Assembly (NCBI GenBank): GCA_012512325.1
Contig: JAAZEL010000075.1
Coordinates: 1 to 33,139, forward strand
DNA: 33,139 nucleotides
Direction: 5' to 3'
From: Candidatus Fermentithermobacillaceae bacterium
Lineage (GTDB): Bacteria > Bacillota > Sulfobacillia > Fermentithermobacillales > Fermentithermobacillaceae
The translations under genes were made by a program, and so were the position numbers. Of the stretch, positions 8,359-15,966 are shown piece by piece. Below the pieces are notes generated by a model. The model was not told the DNA's origin. It saw only the letters and a program-made list of their open reading frames with translations, and searched no databases. Numbering within the stretch: position 1 is the first letter of the stretch; the number at the start of each line of letters is the position of its first letter.

Positions 8359-8764
8359 CTTACCTCATTTCACATCGCAGGTACAATGGCTTTTCTCCAA
8401 GAGCCCGCGCCAAGGTGCCTATCATGTGACAGACAGGCCAGTGTCAGGCCTCCACCGCTGACTTTAGGGGGTAACCCCCGTTATTATGTCAACATACTGT
8501 GTATCAGTACATGAGGTCCGTGGCGCGGTTTCTCTCCTCCCCCGGAAATCGCGCCGCCCTTTCTCCCACATATCCCCGGCCCCGGCCTTGCGCATCTCCG
8601 GAGAGCGCCGGGGGTTAAGGGGCTGGGGGGCCGGGCCTTGTGGGTGAGTTCATACATGAGTTACGAGCTCATGCAGCCTTGATAAGTTTCTCCGTGAGTT
8701 CTGTAACCACGCCCCTGTTGTCAACATAAGATACCGTAGATTCTTTCCGATAGGAGGGGTACAA
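8359..8764. other. Structured GC-rich intergenic region upstream of the small peptide genes
   Basis: No gene of ordinary size is supported here. A 5+5 palindrome GGGGGTAACCCCC lies near 8466. A hairpin at 8522-8555 has arms GGCGCGGTTT and AAATCGCGCC, a complete 10-bp stem as plus-strand RNA with one G-U pair. A further stem joins 8578-8587 to 8629-8637, with the palindrome TCTCCGGAGA inside. The G-runs at 8610-8635 fit a G-quadruplex pattern. A small hairpin CATGAG/CTCATG is at 8655-8673. The base composition is distinctly more GC-rich than the flanks between 8520 and 8640. Confidence 0.55.
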
Positions 8765-8848
8765 GTGTCAGGTCTATCCTGCTTCAATGAACAGCTGGCG
8801 TTCATCATCTTCCTTATCCTGATTCTGCTCATCCTGGGTCTGGAATGA
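8765..8848 (+). CDS. Tiny hydrophobic membrane peptide (27 aa), YjcZ-like in appearance
   Basis: A GTG start at 8765 lies 7 nt after a perfect AGGAGG (8752-8757), the best ribosome binding site in this gap. The peptide begins MSGLSCFNEQ and continues with one hydrophobic helix rich in Ile and Leu (AFIIFLILILLILGLE), ending at TGA 8846-8848. Single-helix peptides with an N-terminal MSG or MSC and a short polar head are common in spore-forming Firmicutes, including the YjcZ-type sporulation peptides; homology cannot be proved at this length. A terminator-like hairpin at 8943-8978 follows, which supports a short plus-strand transcript. Function unknown; a sporulation or membrane role is inference only. 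Confidence 0.55.
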   Translation: MSGLSCFNEQLAFIIFLILILLILGLE

Positions 8849-8898
8849 GCCAAGGGCGCCCACGGGGTCTAATCTTGCTCATCTTGGGACTCGAGTAG
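8845..8898 (+). CDS. Possible second mini-peptide (17 aa) overlapping the first stop codon
   Basis: An ATG at 8845 overlaps the TGA of the preceding peptide in an ATGA junction typical of translational coupling. The frame encodes MSQGRPRG followed by LILLILGLE and TAG. The last seven residues, LLILGLE, are the same as the end of the upstream peptide although the codons differ at several third positions, so either the tail was duplicated and the codons drifted or this is a chance resemblance. No independent ribosome binding site is seen. Treat as tentative. Confidence 0.25.
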   Translation: MSQGRPRGLILLILGLE

Positions 8899-8942
8899 CC
8901 GCAGTTCACAGTTGGATGCCGGCAGCGAATGGCCCCACTCCG

Positions 8943-8978
8943 GAGAGGCAGAGCCCGATTACGGGGCTGCCTCTCTTT
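8943..8978 (+). terminator. Terminator-like hairpin after the small peptide genes
   Basis: The arms GAGAGGCAG (8943-8951) and CTGCCTCTC (8967-8975) form a 9-bp stem, extended by inner GCCC/GGGC pairing past a bulge, and are followed by TTTGG on the plus strand. The T-run is short. It sits between the plus-strand mini-genes and the convergent minus-strand hydrolase gene and could serve either. Confidence 0.5.
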
Positions 8979-9110
8979 GGTGCGAGCCCTTGAGCCTCCT
9001 CGCGCTCAGGTCCAACTGTGCAGGCTTTCAAAAGGAACCGGCATACCTGTTTCACAACATCTTGAGCCCGAGCTCAACAAAGACCATGCCCGGTTCAGTC
9101 TTCTCCGAAA

Positions 9111-9881
9111 TCATACACTGTATCTTCTTCCCTCACCAACGATCTCGCAGGAGTCAAAGCTTGTCCGGCATTCAGCCAAGAGCCGCCTTTCATCGTAGAA
9201 AGGCCAGATATGGGTGAGAAGTAGTCTTTTTACCCCTGCCTCCCGCGCGACTTCCCCTGCCTGGACGGCCGTCATGTGTCCCGCACTTGCGAACTCAGCG
9301 TCTTCTTCCAGCGCCGATGCTTCGCACAAGAATAAGTCCGCGCCTTTGGCGGCACTGTAAAGCCCCCGGCACGGGCGTGTATCTCCTGAATACGTAAACA
9401 CCTTGCCGTCGGGATCTTCGAACCGCACCGCGCACCCGGGGTACGGGTGTTCCACCTTGAAGAAGGACACCTTGATGTCGCCGATTGTCATCTCATATGC
9501 CGGAAAGGAAGCATCTGGGGTTTCATTGATGCCCAGACCGGGCACTGCCACAGCATCCACTCCCTTGTATGAAAGCATGCTGAAATTCTGTGACGGCTCA
9601 GGCGGCGCATACACGGTGATCCGGGGTGGAAGTTGCCGGTAGCGGCCGTCAGGGTTGGCCGCATACCTCAGCGCCAGAAAATCCGAAATATGGTCAAAAT
9701 GCAGGTGAGATAGGATCACTGTGGAGACTTGGGACAGGGGCACATGTTGCTGCAGCCTGGAGACCACTCCGGGCCCGCATTCGAGGAGTATACCCGTCGC
9801 CCCTGAGATAACCCAGTATCCGGAACAAGCCCCTCCTGCAGGAGGAAAGGGCGAATACTTGCCCAAAACCAGGACTTCCAT
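9111..9881 (-). CDS. MBL-fold metal-dependent hydrolase (RNase Z/YhfI-like)
   Basis: This 256-residue metallo-beta-lactamase-fold protein has the metal motif SHLHFDH at 58-64 (H59, H61, D63, H64), a third-site His in KVEHPYPGCAVRF, the bridging Asp in FTYSGDTRPC and a C-terminal His in LLLTHIWPFYD. The N-terminus LGKYSPFPPAGGACSGYWV and the GHMTAVQAGEVAREAGVKRLLLTH segment fit the YhfI branch, which is related to RNase Z but lacks the long exosite arm. The family hydrolyses phosphodiester or related bonds with two zinc ions; the substrate is not determined. ATG 9881 has only a weak ribosome binding site. It is downstream of the propeller fusion gene on the same strand, with an 82-bp gap. Confidence 0.85.
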   Translation of the reverse strand: MEVLVLGKYSPFPPAGGACSGYWVISGATGILLECGPGVVSRLQQHVPLSQVSTVILSHLHFDHISDFLALRYAANPDGRYRQLPPRITVYAPPEPSQNFSMLSYKGVDAVAVPGLGINETPDASFPAYEMTIGDIKVSFFKVEHPYPGCAVRFEDPDGKVFTYSGDTRPCRGLYSAAKGADLFLCEASALEEDAEFASAGHMTAVQAGEVAREAGVKRLLLTHIWPFYDERRLLAECRTSFDSCEIVGEGRRYSV

Positions 9882-9963
9882 ATTGGCGTTTTAAACATCC
9901 ACCTCAAAATTGGCGTTTTTCTTATTGTACACCAATCCGGATGGAATATTATCGCAGCTTGTG

Positions 9964-12441
9964 CTATGGCAACAAAGCGTTCTGGTAGTCAAAGATCATC
10001 CTGGAGATTTCCCCTATCTTTTCAAAGCCCGCCTCCACGTCTTCGTGGCCTTTCGACATTATGGACAAGATGTACGGCCGCTGGGCATATATGACGCCCA
10101 CGTCGTTGGCTACGCCCATTATGTCCCCCTCCTTGTGGGCCACCTGTACTTCGGTGATGTACCTGTTTAGCCCGGTGTTCCAGATGGTGTTGGCCAGGTC
10201 GAACATGAGCTTTTCGCCCTCGGGGTTGGTCTTGGAGAATAGCAGTGCCGCCTCCATATACGTGGCGTTGTCCCTGGGGGTGGATATGTTCTGACCGCCG
10301 GGATACACCGTCTGGCCGCCGATTTCCTTCATGAAATTGATGAGGTTGTCTTTCCCCAATCTGCGTTCGAGCATTTTCCAGGCGACGTTGTCGCTGTGGG
10401 TTATTGACTTCTCAGCCAGTTCCCTTATGGTGAAGGTGTCTCCGTCCTTGGCGGTGTATTGGATGACACCTGCCCCGCCACGCCAGTCCCGGGCGGAGAC
10501 ATAGGTGAGGGTCTCGTTCCAGGAAAGCTCGCCTCTTGATACCAAAATGCTGGTATACAGCACCACCGGAACCTTTACGGTGCTCGCAGCGGGCACTTGC
10601 AGGTCGGGGTTCACTCCGAATGTCTTGCCTGACGTAAGGTCCTTGAAAAACGCTCCCCATTCTTGTCCGAGGCCGGCGAGCTTGTTGATGTATTCCTCCA
10701 CTTGCGCCTGGATTTGAGTGTAGTCAGGATCCCATGTGGATGACTGGGCCTCAGGAACACCTCCCGGCGGCCCCTCAGCCACGCCTGGCTCGCCATCTCC
10801 GGATCCCGTAACCAAACCTGCTATCGATTGGATCAACGCCATACATTTTTCCCGGAAAACCTTGAGTTCCGACCGCTGAACCGATATTTTCCATACCGTC
10901 CCTGTGCCGGGAACACCGCGGTAAACCTTGCCGTCGTTTTCGATGACCCCGAAGTCTACGACGTACATGGACCCATCGGGCCCGAATTTCACATCCACCG
11001 GGTGGTTGAAGCCTGAGAGATTCCGGCCGGCGGGTGCCAGGGACTTGTTGTATGCAAATACTTCATGCTGTCCGGTGCTTATGTCCAGGGTGTATACGCA
11101 ACAGCCCACAGGCTTCCGGGTGTTGTCGCCCTCGTCTGCAGAAATCCCAGCAGTGGAACCCCTGGCCGTCGAAATTCCATGCTCAAGCCCTTTGGTCCCC
11201 TCAAGGGCACATGCAATGTCTCCCTCTCCGAAGGCGGCCACATACATACGCCCTGAACCATCGAAGACCCTGGGGGCAAATCCGAATTTCATGAGCCCGG
11301 TCCCCGGCTCAAACACGGCTATTGGTTTTTCTGGCTTGGGATGCTCTTGAAGCAAGCCGGCAAGGGGAGCGCTCTTGGTTTGGGGCATGAACTTGGGATC
11401 TGTAAGGGGCTCTCCTGCGGCAAAGTCAGGCCAGCCGTACCAAGCGCCTTGCTCTATGCGATACACCGGGTCCGGGGCGTTGGCCACAGGCCGTGAGCCC
11501 CGTTCCTGGTAGCCCTGATCGACGGCAATGAGAGTGCCGTCAGGCGAAAAACCAAGCCCAAAGGGGTTCCTCAATCCCCATGCATACACTTCAGCATTAT
11601 CCCCGTCCTGGGCAACCCTGTAGACTACTCCTCCGGCCTTGGATTTCCCGGAAATGTGTTGACCGGGCGTTGATTGGGTTCCAAAGGGCAAGAATGCTCC
11701 GGTCACGGCATTGTCGAAAGGATTTGCGGTCCTGGGATCCCGCGAAGTGAAGTTCATTCCGGCAAGCACAATGTCTTCCCCGGGTACATCGTGCATTTCC
11801 GGGAAAGCAGATACCCATCCTCTCCGGAAGTTGTCTTCACCTACAACACCTGAGTTTGTGACGGTCCCATGCCCAACATAGAGCGAGCCGTCAGGCCCGA
11901 AAGCAAGCTCCCCGGTGAAGTGATCCCCGAAGGGCAAGCCTTGGAGCAGATCCGTGCGTCTTGCGTTCCCTTCGTGAACAGGGGAAGATGGCGTTTGGTG
12001 CTCTGCCGCCCGGGCACTCGCAGCACCGTTTATGACTTCTATCGCTGATACGCAGTCTCTGTGGGCAACGTAGAACATCCCGTCCCGTATCTTCACATCG
12101 GTGACCGGAGAGTTCAGCCCGTCAACCACCACTTCGTGTACGTCGGGGCCGACGCGCACGATCCTTCCGACCACGTCCCCTGCTTGGCCCGCTAAAGCAG
12201 CTATGCTTGGTATGCCTCCGTCTGCGGGTACCGCCGCCTCGGAAACGTACATTACCCCCGATTCATCCCAGGCCACCCCAGTGGGGAACGTCAAACCTGT
12301 TATATACCGTTCAATCCTATACCCGGGAGGCAGGATTACCTCTGTAATCCCTTCTGCTTCAGTCTTGGCCGTGGCGAAGTACAAGAGGCACACAGCAGCA
12401 AAGGTTACCCCCAAGACCGTCAGGAATGCTTTCCTACTCAT
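9964..12441 (-). CDS. Secreted fusion: sugar-dehydrogenase-type beta-propeller plus serine beta-lactamase/PBP-like domain
   Basis: The 825-residue protein has an N-terminal signal or anchor helix (about 5-23). Residues about 36-530 form a propeller like the glucose/sorbosone dehydrogenase (GSDH/YliI) family: GLTFPTGVAWDESGVMYVSE, ELAFGPDGSLYVGHGT, AWGLRNPFGLGFSPDGTL, GWPDF and HPVDVKFGPDGSMYVVDFG. After a Gly/Pro/Glu linker (about 553-572) comes a class A beta-lactamase-like domain with S620-T-V-K623, S683-D-N685 and KEG at 770-772 in place of KTG. I see no ExxLN motif about 40 residues after SDN, so the deacylating Glu of true beta-lactamases seems absent; transpeptidase/carboxypeptidase-like or binding function is more likely. 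ATG 12441 follows AAGGA. Domain assignments are by motif recognition; the biological role is unknown. Confidence 0.85.
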   Translation of the reverse strand: MSRKAFLTVLGVTFAAVCLLYFATAKTEAEGITEVILPPGYRIERYITGLTFPTGVAWDESGVMYVSEAAVPADGGIPSIAALAGQAGDVVGRIVRVGPDVHEVVVDGLNSPVTDVKIRDGMFYVAHRDCVSAIEVINGAASARAAEHQTPSSPVHEGNARRTDLLQGLPFGDHFTGELAFGPDGSLYVGHGTVTNSGVVGEDNFRRGWVSAFPEMHDVPGEDIVLAGMNFTSRDPRTANPFDNAVTGAFLPFGTQSTPGQHISGKSKAGGVVYRVAQDGDNAEVYAWGLRNPFGLGFSPDGTLIAVDQGYQERGSRPVANAPDPVYRIEQGAWYGWPDFAAGEPLTDPKFMPQTKSAPLAGLLQEHPKPEKPIAVFEPGTGLMKFGFAPRVFDGSGRMYVAAFGEGDIACALEGTKGLEHGISTARGSTAGISADEGDNTRKPVGCCVYTLDISTGQHEVFAYNKSLAPAGRNLSGFNHPVDVKFGPDGSMYVVDFGVIENDGKVYRGVPGTGTVWKISVQRSELKVFREKCMALIQSIAGLVTGSGDGEPGVAEGPPGGVPEAQSSTWDPDYTQIQAQVEEYINKLAGLGQEWGAFFKDLTSGKTFGVNPDLQVPAASTVKVPVVLYTSILVSRGELSWNETLTYVSARDWRGGAGVIQYTAKDGDTFTIRELAEKSITHSDNVAWKMLERRLGKDNLINFMKEIGGQTVYPGGQNISTPRDNATYMEAALLFSKTNPEGEKLMFDLANTIWNTGLNRYITEVQVAHKEGDIMGVANDVGVIYAQRPYILSIMSKGHEDVEAGFEKIGEISRMIFDYQNALLP

Positions 12442-12858
12442 GTGAAATCCGTCCTTTCCCTTGCCTCTCCGCAGGCGCCCGGACCGTGTCTTGAGCTCCC
12501 ACCTCCGTGAGCTCCGGCGGAGTCCCGGGCTCCAACCGTGGAGTTCAATTCCTCCGGTTATTATTTGAGTCTTAGGCGCTTCCTAAACTCATTGGGAGGG
12601 CACGGGCGCAGATACATCGCGGATGTATGAGAGTAGTCAGGTGTACAAGAACAATCGGCTGACCCGGTGGTGCTGACCGGGCATGTAGTCATGCATAACG
12701 GATGCATAGGGTATATGGTACTTCCCCATGCCAAGGAGTCTTCGCGACGCCCGAAGACAATGCATAAGGCAGCCAGTACACAGCAATGGCAAGCAAGACA
12801 GAAGGTGGAACATGGCAAATTAATGCTCGGGGAACTTAGGGAAGAAGTGAGGGTTTAA
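12442..12858. other. Intergenic region with a cluster of short dyads
   Basis: This 417-bp gap lies upstream of the propeller fusion gene. From 12612 to 12707 there are four short perfect inverted repeats in a row: ATACATC/GATGTAT around GCG, CCCGGT/ACCGGG, GCATG/CATGC and ATGCAT/ATGCAT. Open frames of 63 and 85 codons in opposite directions here have no ribosome binding site and unusual composition, and I do not accept them. A clear promoter for the fusion gene was not found by eye. Confidence 0.45.
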
Positions 12859-12933
12859 TGGTGGGGACTACAGGGTTTGAACCTGTGGCCTTTCGGATGT
12901 GAACCGAACGCTCTACCGCTGAGCTAAGTCCCC
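12859..12933 (-). tRNA. tRNA-Val, anticodon CAC
   Basis: The minus strand gives a complete cloverleaf of 75 nt including an encoded CCA: acceptor GGGGACT with AGTCCCC, D arm GCTC/GAGC with loop AGCGGTA, anticodon stem TTCGG/CCGAA with loop TTCACAT (anticodon CAC), T arm ACAGG-TTCAAAC-CCTGT, discriminator A. CAC reads the GUG valine codon. Confidence 0.95.
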
Positions 12934-13073
12934 ACTTCAAACTGCCTTCGCACGAGACAGTATACCAAAATATCGTCCGACAAGCAATCGGATCTCTTCC
13001 AAGTGCCATCGGCCAGGAGTCGCTAAGGCCTCCCTCAGAACGGTATACCGGACGCACGGTTCCCCTCAATATC

Positions 13074-14378
13074 TCACAAGCCAAACGGTTCCAATGCCCT
13101 TTCGAGTATCCCTTTGGTATATGCAATAGCCATCCCGTAGTTCGTAATCGGAACCCCTGCAGACTCGGCAGCCTCTATCCTCGTCAGCATAGCCCGGCGG
13201 TTGAGCATGCATCCTCCGCAATGGATTATCACCTTGTACTCGCTGAGGTCTGCCGGATAATCTGTCCCCCTTTGCCAGGAGAAATCCAGAGGGCCTCCGA
13301 CCGTCTCCTGGAGCCACCTTGGAATCTTGACCGTACCGATATCGTCGGCAATGGGGTGATGGGTGCAGGCTTCTGCAATAAGCACTTTGTCATGGGGTTT
13401 TAGATCTGCCAGTGCCCTGGCGCCCCTGGCAAGTTGGGCAAGATCTCCTTTGTACCGGGCAAACAGGATGGAGAACGACGTTAGGGGGATGCTTGCCGGC
13501 AGTATCTCGTTCACTTCCTCAAACACCTGGGAATCAGTTATGACCAGGGCGGGAGGCCGTTTGGAGTTAGCCAGGGCATCTGGGAGATTTCCCGTCTTCA
13601 CCATGACGGCAGTGCATTCGTGGTCAAGCAGGTCCCTGATTACCTGGACCTGGGGTAGGATTAGCCTGCCCTTGGGAGCCTGCAAATCCAGGGGGACAAC
13701 GAGAAAAGCAGTGTCTCCGGGGCTAAGCAGGTCACCCACGATTGCAGGTTCTGCATCGCCGAAGGTGTGCTTGATGATCCGGCACAGACACGCGGTGAGT
13801 TCCCGGATCCCCTGGCCTGTGACGGCGCTCACTCCCAAGACCACCGGCGGAGACTCGGCTTTTGCGCTGCCGGCTGATCCTTTGCCCCCTGCCTTTGCAG
13901 GGTGTGCAGAACCCCCTGAGCCAGATTGGCTGAAAGCGGCTTTCACTTGGGACCGCACTCCATCCAAGGGAGATCTGCCGGCCCAAGTATCCTGCTTCGT
14001 AACCGCAGTCACCACCGGCATGGACCTGGAAATCACTTCCTTGATCAGAGTCTCCTCAGGCTCCCCAAAGCCTTCGAAAGGATCAATCACAAGCACAGCA
14101 ACATCCGTGCTCCCAAGTATCTTCAGAGCCCGTTCGGCCCTGGCCTGTCCCAGCCCTCCCACATCGTCTATGCCTGGCGTATCTATGAAAACCACGGGGC
14201 CTGCTCCCGGAAGCTCCATGGACTTGTACACAGGGTCGGTTGTGGTGCCGGGGGTGTCGGAAACCAAGGCCGTGTCCTGGCCTGTGATTGCGTTTATCAA
14301 ACTGGATTTCCCGGCATTCCGTCTCCCGAAGATGCCTATGTGGACCCGGTTGGCCCTGGGAGTCTTGCTTAAACTCAT
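13074..14378 (-). CDS. hydF: [FeFe]-hydrogenase H-cluster maturation GTPase HydF
   Basis: HydF has 434 residues from the ATG at 14378, which follows AGGAGGAGG by 6 nt; an upstream in-frame GTG at 14396 overlaps that site and is rejected. The GTPase domain shows the P-loop GRRNAGKS (18-25), the G2 region DTPGTTTDPV, the G3 IDTPG and the SAVTGQG motif. The C-terminal cluster-binding domain has the HydF signature CTH at 338-340 followed by HCGGC (386-390), the ligands of its [4Fe-4S] cluster. HydF is the scaffold on which HydE and HydG products assemble the 2Fe subcluster before transfer to HydA. An unusual low-complexity Gly/Ala/Ser/Lys stretch of about 25 residues sits inside the GTPase domain. 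It is the last gene of the maturation operon, 143 bp after hydG. Confidence 0.95.
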   Translation of the reverse strand: MSLSKTPRANRVHIGIFGRRNAGKSSLINAITGQDTALVSDTPGTTTDPVYKSMELPGAGPVVFIDTPGIDDVGGLGQARAERALKILGSTDVAVLVIDPFEGFGEPEETLIKEVISRSMPVVTAVTKQDTWAGRSPLDGVRSQVKAAFSQSGSGGSAHPAKAGGKGSAGSAKAESPPVVLGVSAVTGQGIRELTACLCRIIKHTFGDAEPAIVGDLLSPGDTAFLVVPLDLQAPKGRLILPQVQVIRDLLDHECTAVMVKTGNLPDALANSKRPPALVITDSQVFEEVNEILPASIPLTSFSILFARYKGDLAQLARGARALADLKPHDKVLIAEACTHHPIADDIGTVKIPRWLQETVGGPLDFSWQRGTDYPADLSEYKVIIHCGGCMLNRRAMLTRIEAAESAGVPITNYGMAIAYTKGILERALEPFGL

Positions 14379-14521
14379 TCTGATCCTCCTCCTCACTGTT
14401 CACAGCGCCGCCCATACCGTCGGGAAGCTTTTCTCTCAACGAGGCTTGTGCCAACCATAGAGGGTTCGCCCCCCGGTTCATTCGGTCGCCAGTTCTGCTG
14501 CCATTTCTTCCGCAAGCTCAA

Positions 14522-15928
14522 TCAGAAGTACAAGTCCCGTTCCCCTGCCCTGATCCTTTCGAGCCTGCGAACGCATTCGTTTCTGAGGGCTTCGTTGTCG
14601 ATCTCCATGAGCGCCTTCTCAATCGCCGGGAGTGCCCTTTCCATGGTGTCAGGGGATGCATAGTCGCACAGGTACTCCTGGAAGGTGAGGAGGGCGTTGG
14701 GTTGGCACATCTCGTGGATATGAGCGTTCTTGGCAAGGTCCATGAAACTCTCACCCGTCCTGCCCGTACGGTAGCAGGCAGTGCAGAAGCTGGGGATGTA
14801 CCCATCCGGAAGCAGGTCGCGGATGATCTCATCCAGGCTTCTGTGGTCGCCCACTTCAAATTGGGGGGTATCCGAATGGTCTTCTCTTGCTTTCCCCTCG
14901 CTGTACTCGCCCACACCCACCATTGACCCTGCGCTTATCTGCGAAATGCCGAGAGCGATTACTTCTTCGCGGGACACCGGTTCCTCCCTGGTTGACAGAA
15001 TCATGCCTGTATACGGTACGGCCAATCGCAGGGATGCTACGATTCGCTTGAACTCATCATCGCCCACAAGGTGGGGGAAGTTGTCAAGGGAGATGCCACA
15101 CGCCGCGCGCAACCGCGGGAAGGAGATGGTGTGAGGCCCTACCCCATACGTCTTATCCAGGTATTGAGCATGCATCAATAAGGCCACGGTTTCGAACCGC
15201 CAGTCGCAAAGCCCGTACAGGACCCCAAGCCCCACATCGTCAATGCCTGCGGCAAATGCCCTGTCCATGGCGGTTGCATGCCAGTCGTAATCCGCCTTGG
15301 GTCCTGAGTGCATTCTCTTGTACGTGTCTCGGTGATAGGTTTCCTGGAAGAGCACGTAAGTGCCAATACCTGCGTCTTTGAGCATCTTGTACTCATCGAC
15401 GGTGGTCGCCGCTATGTTGACGTTAATCCGCCTTATACAGGCATTGCCTGAAGTGGTGGCATATATCTGCTTCATGGCATCCACGATGTAATCGATGGGG
15501 CAGTGCACCGGGTCTTCCCCTGCCTCAAGGGCAATGCGCTTGTGCCCCATGTCAAGGATGACCTTGACTTCTTGGCTGATTTCCTCCATAGTCAGGCGAC
15601 GCCTGGGAAAGCGGTTGCCGGCTCTATACCCGCAATACCGGCAGTTGTTCACACAGTAGTTGCACACGTAAAGAGGGGCAAACAAAACCAGCCGCTTGCC
15701 GTATATGTGCTCTTTGATCTTCCGCGCGGCGTTATAGATCTCATGCTCAAGCTCCGGGTCGTCAACCCATAGCAAAGCTGCGAGTTCCTCAAGATCCAGC
15801 CCTTTGAGCTCAAGGGACTTGGACACCACATCCCTTACGGCAGAAGGGCTGTACCGTTTGCCCGCCTCCAGTACCTCCACGATTCTTGCCTCATCTATGA
15901 AAGTTGCTACTTGACGCTCGGCCTTCAC
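14522..15928 (-). CDS. hydG: [FeFe]-hydrogenase maturase HydG (radical SAM tyrosine lyase)
   Basis: HydG has 468 residues from the GTG at 15928, 8 nt after GAGGAG; a GTG three codons upstream overlaps the binding site. The radical SAM cluster motif CX3CX2C is at C92, C96 and C99 (VNNCRYCGYR context). The HydG-specific C-terminal CX2CX22C motif is at C382, C385 and C408 (FCTACYRTGRTG, then HEMCQPNA), which carries the auxiliary cluster with the dangler iron. HydG splits tyrosine to p-cresol plus CO and cyanide, delivered as an Fe(CO)2CN synthon for the H-cluster. The C-terminal extension distinguishes it from ThiH. It lies 38 bp downstream of hydE in the same operon. Confidence 0.96.
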   Translation of the reverse strand: MKAERQVATFIDEARIVEVLEAGKRYSPSAVRDVVSKSLELKGLDLEELAALLWVDDPELEHEIYNAARKIKEHIYGKRLVLFAPLYVCNYCVNNCRYCGYRAGNRFPRRRLTMEEISQEVKVILDMGHKRIALEAGEDPVHCPIDYIVDAMKQIYATTSGNACIRRINVNIAATTVDEYKMLKDAGIGTYVLFQETYHRDTYKRMHSGPKADYDWHATAMDRAFAAGIDDVGLGVLYGLCDWRFETVALLMHAQYLDKTYGVGPHTISFPRLRAACGISLDNFPHLVGDDEFKRIVASLRLAVPYTGMILSTREEPVSREEVIALGISQISAGSMVGVGEYSEGKAREDHSDTPQFEVGDHRSLDEIIRDLLPDGYIPSFCTACYRTGRTGESFMDLAKNAHIHEMCQPNALLTFQEYLCDYASPDTMERALPAIEKALMEIDNEALRNECVRRLERIRAGERDLYF

Positions 15929-15966
15929 AACGGACACTCCTCTCTTTCTTATCTAACCTTCCATGG

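Noticed and set aside
12561-12858. An 85-codon minus-strand frame and a 63-codon plus-strand frame
   Set aside because: No Shine-Dalgarno sequence, unusual Cys/His-rich composition, and they overlap the dyad cluster and each other.
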